Source: Pseudoxanthomonas sp. 3HH-4 (lineage in GTDB: Bacteria > Pseudomonadota > Gammaproteobacteria > Xanthomonadales > Xanthomonadaceae). From it: a DNA stretch of 64,000 bases. Position numbers and translations under genes: made by a program. A model generated the notes under the pieces. The model saw nothing but the letters and a program-made list of their open reading frames with translations, searched no databases and was not told the DNA's origin. Position 1 is the first letter of the stretch. Each line of letters begins with the position of its first letter. The stretch is taken from NCBI RefSeq assembly GCF_006716465.1, contig NZ_VFPB01000001.1, forward strand, positions 264,483-328,482, read 5' to 3'. Shown piece after piece: positions 26,729 through 35,772 of this stretch.

Positions 26729-27988
26729 TCAGTCCCTGAGTCGCGGCAATCCGTGCGCATCGCGCTCCTCCACGACGGCCTCGTCGTGGATCTTCTGCTT
26801 CATGTCGCGACCGGGCAATTCCATGGTCGCGCCGCCACGTGCGGCCTTCAGCGCATTGCCGTAGCACTGCTGCGCCATCGCCGTGTCGCCGGCCGCGCTG
26901 AAGCCGTCGCCAAGCTCTTCCCATGCTTCTGCACCCGCGCCCTGCGCGATCGCGCGGTGCAGGAAGTCCTGTCCCTGCATCCATTGCCCCTGCAGGCGCG
27001 AAAGTCGACCCAGGGTAAGCAACAGCGAAGGGCTGGCGGGATGGGCCGCCAGCCAATGCTGTGCGCTGGCCCGGCGGGAGTCGAGCTTCCCGACCGGCAG
27101 GCGGCCGTACAACGCGGCGAGTGATTCATCCCAGCGGGCTTCCAGCGCCTGCTCGATACTGCGGGTCGCGGCATCTTCCCAGCGCAGCGACGCAGCGCGT
27201 TCGGCGTAGGCGGCGACCGCTGCGGGGTGGAGCCGCAGCGGCTTGGTTAGCGTTTCCCAGCGCTCCGCCAATACGTTGGGATCGGTCGCTTCGAGCAGTG
27301 ATTGCGAAGCGAGGCGGATCTCCAGCGTTTCGAACGCGCCAGGCGCCATGGCCTGGTTCTGCTTCAGCGAGCCCAGGAGGCCATAAGCTTCGCCCGCACG
27401 TGCGGTGGCGGCCAACGCCTGCGTGCGCAGTAGCAGGCCGCGCGGCGGCAGCGGCTGAACGTCTGCGCCATCGAGGATGGCGAGAGCCTCGTCCGGCCGT
27501 CCCGCGTCCAGCGCGATCTGTGCCGATGCCAGCGCATGCGCCGTCACTGAGCGCTCCCGCAGCGCGGCGAGATGGCGCTGCATCGAGGTTTCATCGCCGC
27601 GCGCCTGCGCCGCCTGCACGGCGGCGATGCGTGCGACGGGACCTACTTCACCATCGTCCGCGGCGCGCTCCAGCAACTTCTCGGCCTTCTGCCAGTGCCC
27701 AGCGTGCAGCGCATCCAGGCCATCGATGAGGCGCGCGCGCGCCTGCTTGCGGCGATGGCGACCCCATGCACGGAACGGCAGCGAGATCAGGCGCCAGGCC
27801 AGCCATGACACTGCACCGATCAGGATCAGCGAAAGCAGCGCGCGCGGCACGTTCGTGTGCAGGTCGTAACCGGCGAAGCGGATGAAGACCTCGCCCAGGT
27901 CGCGGTCGGTACCCGCCATCCATTGCGCTGCCAGCACGCCCGCCAGGACGAGCAACAGCAGCAGCATCACGGTGCGGAATGGTTTCAT
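26729..27988 (-). CDS. hemY: HemY-like TPR membrane protein of the heme locus
   Basis: A 419-residue protein with two N-terminal membrane helices (about 7-26 and 45-65) and a long helical TPR-like domain, the HemY_N architecture (WMAGTDRDLGEVFIRFAGYDLHTNVP, seen here at about 23-48). This is the proteobacterial HemY encoded downstream of hemX, not protoporphyrinogen oxidase. Its exact role in tetrapyrrole synthesis is unresolved. It overlaps the hemX stop by four bases (ATGA) with GGAGGTGA as ribosome site. Confidence 0.9.
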   Translation of the reverse strand: MKPFRTVMLLLLLVLAGVLAAQWMAGTDRDLGEVFIRFAGYDLHTNVPRALLSLILIGAVSWLAWRLISLPFRAWGRHRRKQARARLIDGLDALHAGHWQKAEKLLERAADDGEVGPVARIAAVQAAQARGDETSMQRHLAALRERSVTAHALASAQIALDAGRPDEALAILDGADVQPLPPRGLLLRTQALAATARAGEAYGLLGSLKQNQAMAPGAFETLEIRLASQSLLEATDPNVLAERWETLTKPLRLHPAAVAAYAERAASLRWEDAATRSIEQALEARWDESLAALYGRLPVGKLDSRRASAQHWLAAHPASPSLLLTLGRLSRLQGQWMQGQDFLHRAIAQGAGAEAWEELGDGFSAAGDTAMAQQCYGNALKAARGGATMELPGRDMKQKIHDEAVVEERDAHGLPRLRD

Positions 27989-29007
27989 GGCGTCACCTCC
28001 GGCGTGTTCGCGGCCGGCACCGACAATCGCACGCCGGCGTTACGCAATGCGCGCAACTGCTGCAGCGTGCTGCCCAGCACGGCCGGCCGCGTGGGTGCGG
28101 GCGCTTGCTGCAATGTGCGCAGCTGGACCTGAACCTGCCGTCGTTGCGGTGAATCGGGCCACAAGCGCGGCAGCCATGTCGCGATGCGTGCGAGGGCGAC
28201 GCGCAGGGCGGCTGCGTCCCCGCGTTCCAGAGCAGCCCGCGCGAGGCTGATCTCGATCTGCAGCGCCGCGTCGGCAGTGGCGCGGTCGTCGGGTGCCACC
28301 AGCGTGGTATCGCGCGTGGGCCGCACGTCGACCAGGGGCGCGAGCATGCGCTGCCATGCCGGGCGAGCGTGCGCCTGTGCATCGACCATGTTGTCGCGCG
28401 GGAGGCCCGCGAGCGCATCAGCGAGGGCGCCCAGCTGCGTGAGCGACGCCGCCTGAGTGCCGGCGCCCAGCGCGTCCAGCGCAGCGCGCTCCTGCGCCAG
28501 TGTCTGCTTGAGGTTCAACAGGCGGTGGTCGTCCATCCCGTCCAGGGTGCCGGAGGCCAGTGCGTAAGCACGTCGCGCTCCGTCCAGGTCACGCGCAATA
28601 TCCAGTCGTTGCGCCGCCTGCGAAAGCAGGAGTTCCACTTCGTCCAGCCGCAGTGCCTGCGCACCGTGCCGGTTCGGGTCGGTCAGCTTGGCGACGCTCT
28701 CCTCGAGCAAGGCACCGCGCTGCCCCAGGCCGAGCACTTCGTCGCGCAACACGCGGTTGGTGGCCGCCGCATCGAGCAGGCGCTGCGCCTGCGCGCGCTG
28801 ATCGCGCCTCAGGGCGTCCGTGCGCGCTTCGAGTGCCTCGATGCGCTGCATGGCCGCCGACTGTGCGGTCTGCTCCTCGGCATTGCGAGCCTGCCACCAC
28901 ACCCAGCCCCGCCATGCGCCGACGCCGATGGCCAACACCACCAGCGCCACGGTGATGAGGCGGCCCGCACCATCGGCGCGGCGGGGAGGGGACGGTTCTT
29001 CGTTCAC
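27985..29007 (-). CDS. hemX: HemX-like membrane protein
   Basis: A 340-residue protein with one N-terminal membrane helix (about 17-38) followed by a coiled coil (about 42-110) and a helical periplasmic domain (RLDEVELLLSQAAQRLDIARD), the usual HemX layout. Despite the database label uroporphyrinogen-III C-methyltransferase, it lacks the methyltransferase domain. The start is a GTG at 29007 with AAGGA eight bases upstream. It sits between hemD and hemY, the conserved hemDXY order; hemC is not adjacent in this window. Confidence 0.88.
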   Translation of the reverse strand: MNEEPSPPRRADGAGRLITVALVVLAIGVGAWRGWVWWQARNAEEQTAQSAAMQRIEALEARTDALRRDQRAQAQRLLDAAATNRVLRDEVLGLGQRGALLEESVAKLTDPNRHGAQALRLDEVELLLSQAAQRLDIARDLDGARRAYALASGTLDGMDDHRLLNLKQTLAQERAALDALGAGTQAASLTQLGALADALAGLPRDNMVDAQAHARPAWQRMLAPLVDVRPTRDTTLVAPDDRATADAALQIEISLARAALERGDAAALRVALARIATWLPRLWPDSPQRRQVQVQLRTLQQAPAPTRPAVLGSTLQQLRALRNAGVRLSVPAANTPEVTP

Positions 29008-29054
29008 ACAAGCATCCTTGTCGGCGGTCGAAAGCGTGATGGGCGCCGCAGATG

Positions 29055-29825
29055 CTACCGGATGCCGGGAAGCATGGCCGTGCAGGCCGTCCTGATCATC
29101 TGGGCCGGGCGCGGACCGGCGGCCTGAAGGACATGCGCGAACCCGGCATCGCGCGCAGCGTCGGCCAGGCGTGCACTTGCGGCGACCACGGTGGTATCCC
29201 GCAGGCGTGCCTGCAACGGGCCCGGCAGCTGTGCGAGGACCTGCTCCAGGGCGCCGCCGCTGCTCACCAGCAGGCAGGCGGGCGCGTGCAGGCCAGCGAG
29301 TGCCGCGAGGGCGCGGGGTGTCAGTGCGACGGGTTCACGACGATAGACCTCGGCGCGGTGCAGGCGGGCGCCGCGGGATTCCAGCGTGGGTATCAGCAGG
29401 TTGCGGCCGTCGGGTGCAGTGACGAAGCCGACGTCAGTCCCGCGCACGTCGGCCAGCGCCGGCAGGGCGAGCAGGCCTTCGCTATCCATGCGTGCAGGGA
29501 ACGACACGTGCGCGATGCCGGCGCGGCGCAACGCCGTCGCAGTGCCGGCACCCACTGCCAGCCATGATTGGCCGGGTCGCGCGTCCAGGGGCTGCAGGGC
29601 GTGCGCCGCTGAAACCGCGGCAGGGCTAGTGAACACGACTTTCTTGCAGGCGAGGGCGTCACGCAGATCAGCGCGCGTGGCGTTGTCATCGCATCGCTGG
29701 ATGCGCCAGGGCGACATAGCCAGCAATCCGGCGCCGTGGCGTCGCGCGGCACGACGAAGTGCATCGTGGCCGCCCTGGGGCCGCAGCGAGATGACGTACC
29801 ATGCCGGCGGCGTTGGGTGTCCCAT
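29055..29825 (-). CDS. hemD: Uroporphyrinogen-III synthase
   Basis: A 256-residue protein of the HemD fold, which closes hydroxymethylbilane with inversion of ring D to give uroporphyrinogen III. Recognisable parts are WYVISLRPQGGHDALRRAA, KKVVFTSPAAVSA (the conserved TSxxAV stretch), WLAVGAGTATALRRAGI and a second-domain LLVSSGGALEQVL. Sequence conservation is low across the family, and the hemDXY context supports the call. The ATG at 29825 matches the family start; a longer frame exists. hemX follows after 47 nt. Confidence 0.9.
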   Translation of the reverse strand: MGHPTPPAWYVISLRPQGGHDALRRAARRHGAGLLAMSPWRIQRCDDNATRADLRDALACKKVVFTSPAAVSAAHALQPLDARPGQSWLAVGAGTATALRRAGIAHVSFPARMDSEGLLALPALADVRGTDVGFVTAPDGRNLLIPTLESRGARLHRAEVYRREPVALTPRALAALAGLHAPACLLVSSGGALEQVLAQLPGPLQARLRDTTVVAASARLADAARDAGFAHVLQAAGPRPAQMIRTACTAMLPGIR

Positions 29826-29841
29826 GCGCGGATTATGAGTG

Positions 29842-30300
29842 ATGAGTGCAGAAGAAGCCTTGCAGGAACTGCGTGAGTATTGTCGTGGCATGCCGCCGGT
29901 GGCGGCGATGGGCGTGGAGGTTGACGGCTTCCACGACGGGGCATTGCGGCTGACCGCTCCGTTATCCGCCAACGTCAACGACAAGGGCAACGCTTTCGGC
30001 GGCAGCCTGACCTCGCTGATGACCGTGGCGGGGTGGGGACTGGTAACGCTGAAACTCCGTCTGGCGGGCCTGAAAGCCGAGGTCTACGTGGCCGACAGCC
30101 AGGTCCGCTATCTCGCGCCGCTGTATGCCGACCTAGTGGCAGACGCCATGTTCGGCGAAGGGCAGTCCTGGGAGACCTTTCTGGATACGCTGGTGCAGCG
30201 TGGCCGTGCGCGGATCCAGGTCGATGCCCGGGTTGTGCTACCTGAAGGCGGCAGTGCCACTACCCTGGTGGGACGGTTCGTCGCCATCGCAAAGCGGTAG
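29842..30300 (+). CDS. YiiD C-terminal-type thioesterase
   Basis: A 152-residue hotdog protein of the YiiD_C group (putative thioesterase). Family features are GVEVDGFHDGALRLTAPLSANVNDKGNAFGGS (here about residues 25-55) and the helix SLMTVAGWGLVTLKL. The NxxGxxFGGSLTSL pattern is the substrate-binding loop. Acyl substrate unknown. It is divergent from hemD with only 16 nt between the start codons, so each promoter must lie inside the other's coding region or upstream. ATG at 29842 preferred over the GTG just before it. Confidence 0.85.
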   Translation: MSAEEALQELREYCRGMPPVAAMGVEVDGFHDGALRLTAPLSANVNDKGNAFGGSLTSLMTVAGWGLVTLKLRLAGLKAEVYVADSQVRYLAPLYADLVADAMFGEGQSWETFLDTLVQRGRARIQVDARVVLPEGGSATTLVGRFVAIAKR

Positions 30301-30326
30301 CATGCCGGCATGACAGAGGGGGTGCC

Positions 30327-30752
30327 ATGCACGTGATCCGGAAGATGCTGTTGGCGGTGGGCTTGCTGATGCTGGTGCTTGCGCCCGCCGCTGCCCAGAG
30401 TCGCCTGCAGCGCGGCAAGCTGCAGCAGATGCAGGATACCTACGCGGCCTCGATCCGCTGGGGGGATTTCGAGAACGCATGGCAGGCCGTCGATCCCGCC
30501 TACAAGCTCGAACACCCGATGACCGAACTGGAGTTCGAGCGCTACCAGCAGGTCCAGATCTCCGGGTACCGCGATGTTTCGACCAATGCCGGCCCGGACG
30601 GGACGGTGGAGCGTGCGGTGGAACTGCGCGTGATCAACAAGCACACCATGGCCGAGCGGACCCTGCGCTACCGCGAACGCTGGCGCTGGGATCCGGAAAT
30701 GAAGCGTTGGTGGCTGGTAGTGGGTCTGCCGGACCTGTGGGACGGGGAGTAG
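30327..30752 (+). CDS. Secreted hypothetical protein
   Basis: A 141-residue protein with a signal peptide (ending APAAAQ) and a strong ribosome site (GAGGGGG). The mature part is small and charged, with LQQMQDTYAASIRWGDFENA and a C-terminal ERWRWDPEMKRWWLVVGLPD, an NTF2-like or DUF4440-like profile by eye. Tryptophans cluster at the end. It lies 26 nt after the thioesterase gene, so possibly co-transcribed. Function unknown. Confidence 0.75.
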   Translation: MHVIRKMLLAVGLLMLVLAPAAAQSRLQRGKLQQMQDTYAASIRWGDFENAWQAVDPAYKLEHPMTELEFERYQQVQISGYRDVSTNAGPDGTVERAVELRVINKHTMAERTLRYRERWRWDPEMKRWWLVVGLPDLWDGE

Positions 30753-30816
30753 CCGTCCGCCGCCCTGGCGACGTCCTGTGCGACAATCGCCGCCCGCTCC
30801 ACTGCCTCCAAATCCC

Positions 30817-31260
30817 GTGAATTTCCAAGAAATCCTGGCCTTTGCCACCGGTTCGCCCTGGAACCAGATGCTGTCACTGGCCTTCGTCGGCCTGACGGTC
30901 GCGATCATCTACACCGAGATCGCACGCCTGTTCCGCGGCTACAAGGCGCTGCGCCCGGCCGAGCTGACCCACCTGGTCAACAGCGAGAACGCGCTGGTGG
31001 TAGACCTGTCGGCGAGCAACGACTTCGAGAAGGGCCACATTGCGGGCAGTCGCAACGTGCTGCCCAGCAGCTTCGATCCCGAAAGCAAACTGCTGGCCGG
31101 GTCGAAGGCCCTGCCGGTGGTGCTGGTCTGCCGGACCGGGCAGGCCTCGGCGGGTGCCGCCAAGCGTTTGAAAAAAGCGGGTTTCGAGAAGGTCTATGCG
31201 CTTGATGGTGGCATCGCCGCCTGGCAACAGGCCGACCTGCCGCTGGTCAAGGGCCGCTGA
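30817..31260 (+). CDS. Membrane-anchored rhodanese-like protein (YibN-like)
   Basis: A 147-residue protein with an N-terminal membrane helix (about residues 17-33) and a rhodanese domain whose active-site loop is CRTGQASAG (Cys105). It resembles YibN, which lies next to secB and gpsA in E. coli; the same order is kept here but without grxC between. A sulfur-transfer role is usual for the fold; YibN-type proteins have also been linked to protein export. The start is a GTG at 30817 (MNFQEIL); another GTG 13 codons earlier exists. No strong ribosome site is visible for either. Confidence 0.85.
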   Translation: MNFQEILAFATGSPWNQMLSLAFVGLTVAIIYTEIARLFRGYKALRPAELTHLVNSENALVVDLSASNDFEKGHIAGSRNVLPSSFDPESKLLAGSKALPVVLVCRTGQASAGAAKRLKKAGFEKVYALDGGIAAWQQADLPLVKGR

Positions 31261-31358
31261 GCCTGCTTTGGCCGCGGCCCCGCCCTTGAACAGGGGCCCG
31301 CGTGCCGCCATGACATAATTTCCATTCACCGCAGCAATCCAGATTCCGGAGTCAAGAA

Positions 31359-31880
31359 ATGTCCGACGAGACCACCAACGGCGCGGTTGCGCCTGCCGCC
31401 GAAGCCGCTGGCCCCGCTTTCACTGTCGAAAAGATCTACGTCAAGGACGTTTCCTTCGAGGTTCCCGGCGCCCCGGCGGTGTTCGCCGAAAACGTACAGC
31501 CGGAGCTGCAACTCAACCTCAACCAGCGCGTGCAGCGCCTGGGCGAGAATGCGTTCGAAGTGGTGCTCGGCGTGACCCTGAGCTGCAAGGCCGGCGACAA
31601 GACGGCGTATGTGGCGGAAGTGCAGCAGGCGGGCATCTTCGGCCTGATCGGCCTGGAGCCGCAGGCTGTTGACGTGCTGCTCGGCACGCAGTGCCCGAAC
31701 ATCCTGTTCCCGTACGTGCGCCAGCTGGTCAGCGACCTGGTGCAGGCCGGCGGCTTCCCGCCGTTCTTCCTGCAGCCGATCAACTTCGAGGCGTTGTACG
31801 CCGAATCGCTGCGCCAGCGCGCCGCGCAGGGCGGGGCCGAAGGCCAGCTGGCCAATTCGGAACCCGTCGGCAACGCCTGA
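31359..31880 (+). CDS. secB: Protein-export chaperone SecB
   Basis: A 173-residue cytosolic chaperone that keeps preproteins unfolded and passes them to SecA. Landmarks: [19 protein letters not shown], the acidic start of strand 2, the [17 protein letters not shown] helix region and the C-terminal [15 protein letters not shown]. The Ala/Glu-rich N-terminal 20 residues and acidic tail are common in this family. CCGGAG upstream supports the ATG at 31359. gpsA follows after 48 nt. Confidence 0.96.
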   Translation: MSDETTNGAVAPAAEAAGPAFTVEKIYVKDVSFEVPGAPAVFAENVQPELQLNLNQRVQRLGENAFEVVLGVTLSCKAGDKTAYVAEVQQAGIFGLIGLEPQAVDVLLGTQCPNILFPYVRQLVSDLVQAGGFPPFFLQPINFEALYAESLRQRAAQGGAEGQLANSEPVGNA

Positions 31881-31928
31881 TTGGCCGTGCAACCGTCGGA
31901 CACCGCGACGCAACGCGCAGGGGGACGG

Positions 31929-32966
31929 ATGGCCGAGTCAACGCCGGATAATCCACTCAAGATCGCCGTCCTCGGTGCCGGTTCCTGGGGCACCGCACTG
32001 GCGGCCCTGATGGCCCGGCACGGGCACGCGGTCACCCTGTGGGGCCGCGATCCCGTCGTTTCTGCGGCCATCGACCAGCAGCACGAGAACACCCGCTATC
32101 TGCCGGGTATTCCGCTGCCGGAAAACCTGCGCGCCACCACCGACCTGGCCGCATCGCTCGCCGATGCGGACCAGGTACTGATCGTGGTGCCGTCGCACGC
32201 CTTCACCGAGACGCTGAAACTGGTCGCCCCGCTGCGCCCGGCGCGTGCCGGCGTTGCCTGGGCCACCAAGGGTTTCGAAACCGGCTCGGGCCGCTTCCTG
32301 CACGAAGTAGCCGAAGACATCCTGGGCCCGGACGTGCCCTTGGCCGTGGTCACCGGTCCGTCATTCGCCAAGGAAGTCGCGCTGGGTCTGCCCACTGCCG
32401 TGACGGTCCACGGTGCCGACGCGGAGTTCGCACAGGCGGTGGCGGATGTCATGCATGGGCCGGCGTTCCGCGCCTATACCGGTGATGACATGGTGGGCGC
32501 CGAGCTTGGTGGCGCGATGAAGAACGTGCTGGCGGTCGCCACGGGCGTGGCGGACGGCATGCAGCTGGGCCTCAACGCCCGTGCCGGGCTGATCACCCGT
32601 GGCTTGAACGAAATGCTGCGCCTGTCCGCCGCCATAGGTGCGAAGCCGGAAACCCTCATGGGCCTCGCCGGCCTGGGCGATCTGGTGCTGACTTGCACCG
32701 GCGACCTGTCGCGCAACCGCCGGCTCGGCCTCGCGCTGGGTCGTGGTCAGTCGCTGCAGGACGCGGTGCGCGACATCGGGCAGGTTGTCGAATCGGTGCA
32801 GACCGCCGACGAGGTCATGCGCCAGGCGGACCGTCACGGTATCGACCTGCCGATTTCCAGCGCGGTGCGTGCCGTACTGCATGGCGATCTCACGCCCGCC
32901 GCCGGCTTGCAACACCTGCTGTCGCGCGAGCAGAAGCCGGAATATCCGGAAACCTTGTTCAAGTAG
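31929..32966 (+). CDS. gpsA: Glycerol-3-phosphate dehydrogenase [NAD(P)+]
   Basis: A 345-residue cytoplasmic enzyme that reduces dihydroxyacetone phosphate to sn-glycerol-3-phosphate for phospholipid synthesis. The dinucleotide site [10 protein letters not shown] begins near residue 17; the catalytic-domain blocks [16 protein letters not shown] and [20 protein letters not shown] are present. ATG at 31929 has GGGGGACGG upstream. The secB-gpsA order matches that of many gammaproteobacteria. Confidence 0.96.
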   Translation: MAESTPDNPLKIAVLGAGSWGTALAALMARHGHAVTLWGRDPVVSAAIDQQHENTRYLPGIPLPENLRATTDLAASLADADQVLIVVPSHAFTETLKLVAPLRPARAGVAWATKGFETGSGRFLHEVAEDILGPDVPLAVVTGPSFAKEVALGLPTAVTVHGADAEFAQAVADVMHGPAFRAYTGDDMVGAELGGAMKNVLAVATGVADGMQLGLNARAGLITRGLNEMLRLSAAIGAKPETLMGLAGLGDLVLTCTGDLSRNRRLGLALGRGQSLQDAVRDIGQVVESVQTADEVMRQADRHGIDLPISSAVRAVLHGDLTPAAGLQHLLSREQKPEYPETLFK

Positions 32967-32989
32967 ATCGCGGCAGTCCGGAAACGAAC

Positions 32990-33019
32990 AGCCCGGCCCC
33001 TGTGGCCGGGCTTTTCTTT
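32990..33019 (+). terminator. Rho-independent terminator of gpsA
   Basis: AGCCCGGCC and GGCCGGGCT form a 9-bp stem with loop CCTGT, followed by TTTCTTT. It begins 24 nt after the gpsA stop. Confidence 0.9.
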
Positions 33020-33027
33020 GGCGCATG

Positions 33028-33053
33028 AAAAAGCCCGGCCACAAGGGCCGGGC
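33028..33053 (-). terminator. Rho-independent terminator of the ax21-like gene
   Basis: On the minus strand AGCCCGGCCCTTGTGGCCGG and the rest of the arm are followed by a run of five Ts. It is nearly a mirror copy of the gpsA terminator 9 nt away, giving two back-to-back terminators for convergent genes. Confidence 0.88.
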
Positions 33054-33104
33054 TGGGTGCGACGCGGGGAGAGAGGGACGCGTCGCGGGGAACGATGTCG
33101 CGTA

Positions 33105-33686
33105 CTACCAGCTGAAGCGCGGACCGACAAACCACTGGGTGACGCCGTCGGCGAACTTCACATCAGCGGAAGCGCTCCAGTTCGGGGTGAACTTCACCTG
33201 CGCGCCAAGGCGGCCGTAGAAGTCGCCGTCATAGTCATCACCATCCTCGTAACCGGCCAGCGCGTAGCCGGTGAGGCGATTGGTCAAAGCGCTGTTGACG
33301 CCCACTTCGACGCTATAGCCGTCCGCGCTCAGGCTGGGCACCCGTTGACCACCCACCGTGAAGCTGTCGGTCTTCGCCTTTTCGTAAGCAACGCGGGTCA
33401 ACAGGTCGACACGCTGCGACAGTTCGTGGTTGTAACCCAGGCCGACGCGCCACTGGTCGAAATCGACATTCACGTCATCGACTTCCTGGGTGCTGTAGTC
33501 GGCGAACAGGTGGAAGTTCGGATGCACGGCAACCGAACCCTTGAGCGCCCAGCCGTCAGTGTCAGGGCCATCGAGATTCGCGGCGGTGTAGCCACCCTCG
33601 ACGTAGTTGTAGGAAACGCCTTCTGCAGCCGAAGCAGCGAAAGGAGCAGCAGCCAGCAAGGTCAGGGCAAGCAAGGACTTCTTCAT
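33105..33686 (-). CDS. Ax21-family outer membrane beta-barrel protein
   Basis: A 193-residue outer membrane protein. Signal peptide MKKSLLALTLLAAAPFAASA is followed by AEGVSYNYVEGGYTAANLDG, the well-known Ax21/Omp21 N-terminus of Xanthomonas and Stenotrophomonas. The rest alternates in beta strands (WALKGSVAVHPNFHLFADYS, WRVGLGYNHELSQRVDLLTR) and ends in FSW, the aromatic C-terminal signature for BAM insertion. Ax21 proteins are exported with vesicles and have been associated with biofilm and virulence traits; the claim of XA21 recognition was withdrawn. Start at 33686 follows AAGGCG. Confidence 0.9.
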   Translation of the reverse strand: MKKSLLALTLLAAAPFAASAAEGVSYNYVEGGYTAANLDGPDTDGWALKGSVAVHPNFHLFADYSTQEVDDVNVDFDQWRVGLGYNHELSQRVDLLTRVAYEKAKTDSFTVGGQRVPSLSADGYSVEVGVNSALTNRLTGYALAGYEDGDDYDGDFYGRLGAQVKFTPNWSASADVKFADGVTQWFVGPRFSW

Positions 33687-33970
33687 GGAAACGCCTTTTA
33701 TTTTGTTGTTGTGTATCCGCCGCCTCGGGGGAAGCGACGGTGGGCGAAGTATCCGCTTCAGCTCACAACACGCCCTGAATATCAAACTTACCAGTACATA
33801 AATTAGGGGTCGAGGCAAGGAACTTTCGCCGGTTGCATTTATTGGCTTCCCGGGATTCGCCCTTTATTCCTGTCCTCTTCGATCAGGCCGTGGCGAATGG
33901 AACGTTGAGCGGAAGGATTTCGCAGCGCGTGCAGACGTGCAGGCTTTTTCGGAGCGGCAGGAGCTAGACG

Positions 33971-34387
33971 ATGATGGAAGATCAAGGTTGTGGGCAGGCC
34001 CCAGACAGCAGGAACGAGGACATGGACTCGCCTGCCGTTCAACTCGATGAGATGCGATGGAGTGCAATCGTTGCAGCATTGCCGCCGCTGGTGCGCGCAA
34101 GGGCATTGAACGGAGTACGTACGCGGTCCTTCCTCGAAGGCGTACTCTGGGTTGCAGTCACACAGCAGCCCTGGGGCCGGTTGCCCAAGGCCTGCGGCCC
34201 TTGGCACAGCGTCTACGTCCGTTTCACGCGGTGGACCCACGAAGGAATTTGGGACGTGGTGATCGCGTCGCTGAACCTGCATCCCGACATCGCGGATCCC
34301 TTACGGCGGCTGGTCAGTGCCTACCGCAACTCGAACCATCCCGCATCGAGCGCACGGCGCGCCATGCCGCGATACCAGCCGTTCTAG
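33971..34387 (+). CDS. Stand-alone transposase-type DUF4096 (IS5-like N-terminal domain) protein
   Basis: A 138-residue protein whose middle matches the N-terminal DNA-binding domain of IS5-family transposases: LEGVLWVAVTQQPWGRLPKA then CGPWHSVYVRFTRWTHEGIW. The catalytic DDE part is absent. A clear ribosome site (AGGAG, 33959-33963) precedes the ATG, and the frame is intact and ends naturally. No terminal inverted repeats or second transposase fragment are visible. It may be a domesticated DNA-binding protein or a decayed IS whose remnant stayed open. It lies alone beside the peptidoglycan-peptide locus. Confidence 0.7.
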   Translation: MMEDQGCGQAPDSRNEDMDSPAVQLDEMRWSAIVAALPPLVRARALNGVRTRSFLEGVLWVAVTQQPWGRLPKACGPWHSVYVRFTRWTHEGIWDVVIASLNLHPDIADPLRRLVSAYRNSNHPASSARRAMPRYQPF

Positions 34388-34500
34388 GCATTGGGGCGCC
34401 AGGTCGGCCGGATGTCCATCATGGAGCTTCATCACCGGTGGCGAAGATGCTTCTTCGATGCATCGCGTCCCGCAGTCATCTCTGGAAAAAGTGCGTCGCC

Positions 34501-35772
34501 TCAGCCGCCGACTTCATCTGCATCCCGCGCATCGGGTGATTGCCGCGCGACGATGCTGGTCGCGGTAAGGTCGCCGGTGACGTTGCCCGTCGTCGCGAAG
34601 ACATCGGGAATGGTATCCACCGCCAGCAGCAGGCCCAACGGCTCGATCGGCAGCCCCATCGATTGCGTCACCGGCATCACCGTCGCCATGAAGCTCACCT
34701 GCCCTGGGAGGCCTATCGAGCCCAGGCTGATCACGACCGCCAGCGCGGCGCCCGCGGCGAGCGTCACGGCATTCAGGTCGATGCCGTAGGCCCACGCCAC
34801 GAAGCATGCAGCGACGATGTACTGGATCGGGCTGGTGATGCGGAACAGCGTCACCGCCATAGGCAGGACCAGCGCAGCCACCGCGCGCGGATGGCCCAGC
34901 CGGAAGCGCGCGCTCTCCACCATCGCCGGAAGCGAGGCGAGGGAAGACTGCGTGCTGGCCGCCACCACCTGGGCCGGCAGGATCGCCTTCGCATACGCGA
35001 GCGGCGACTGGCCCGCGAAAACCGCGACCAGCACATAGCAGATCAGGGTGGCACCCAGATACATGCCGCATTGCAGTGCGATGTAGCCCGCCAGCGCGCC
35101 GATCACGCCGATGCCGGCTTGCGCACATACGGCCAGCACGAGGGCGAAAACACCGATCGGTGCCGCCAGCAGCATCCAGCGCACGATCACGATCATGGTG
35201 TCGGCGATGCCATGGCAGAACGCGATGATCTGTGCGCGCCGGTCTTCCTGCACGCGGGTCAGTGCGAACCCGAAGAACAGCGCGAACACCACCACCGGCA
35301 GCATTGCGCCCTGCGCCGCCGCCATGATGGCGTTGCTGGGCACCACCGAACCGATCCAGTCCGCGAGCCCTGGCGTTGCGATCTCGCCTGCCGCCGGCAA
35401 TGTGCCGCGCAAGGTGGCCGTGAGACTGGCGCTGGGCGGCACCAGCGACAACACAAGTGGCGCAACGATCGCGGCATAGGCGGCGAACAGGGAGAGCAAG
35501 GTGATGAAGACCACCATGGCGCGCCGGGCGACGCGACCGGAGGCCGCCGCATCGCTGGCGGTGGCGACGCCCAGGATCACCAGCGACAGCACCAGCGGCA
35601 CCACGGTCATCTGCAGGCCGCTGAGCCACAGCTTGCCGATCGGCTGCGCGATGGCGACGGCAGCGCCGGCGCTGTCCGGCAGCCAGTGCGCCAGGGACAG
35701 GCCTGCGAGGGCACCCGCGCCCAATCCGAGCAATACGCGCGCCGTGGCGCTGGGCCACCTCAGGCCGCTCAT
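34501..35772 (-). CDS. Dicarboxylate/amino acid:cation symporter (DAACS family)
   Basis: A 423-residue transporter with about eight membrane helices and two re-entrant loops. The loop region STQSSLASLPAMVES matches the serine-rich HP1 motif of GltP/DctA relatives, and the substrate/cation-site helix near the end reads DTIPDVFATTGNVTGDLTAT, like the NMDGT/NVTGD sites. The family imports glutamate, aspartate or C4-dicarboxylates with Na+ or H+. As last gene of the block with an L-Ala-D/L-Glu epimerase, uptake of glutamate or a related acidic peptide product is plausible. The start overlaps the preceding stop (ATGA). Confidence 0.9.
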   Translation of the reverse strand: MSGLRWPSATARVLLGLGAGALAGLSLAHWLPDSAGAAVAIAQPIGKLWLSGLQMTVVPLVLSLVILGVATASDAAASGRVARRAMVVFITLLSLFAAYAAIVAPLVLSLVPPSASLTATLRGTLPAAGEIATPGLADWIGSVVPSNAIMAAAQGAMLPVVVFALFFGFALTRVQEDRRAQIIAFCHGIADTMIVIVRWMLLAAPIGVFALVLAVCAQAGIGVIGALAGYIALQCGMYLGATLICYVLVAVFAGQSPLAYAKAILPAQVVAASTQSSLASLPAMVESARFRLGHPRAVAALVLPMAVTLFRITSPIQYIVAACFVAWAYGIDLNAVTLAAGAALAVVISLGSIGLPGQVSFMATVMPVTQSMGLPIEPLGLLLAVDTIPDVFATTGNVTGDLTATSIVARQSPDARDADEVGG

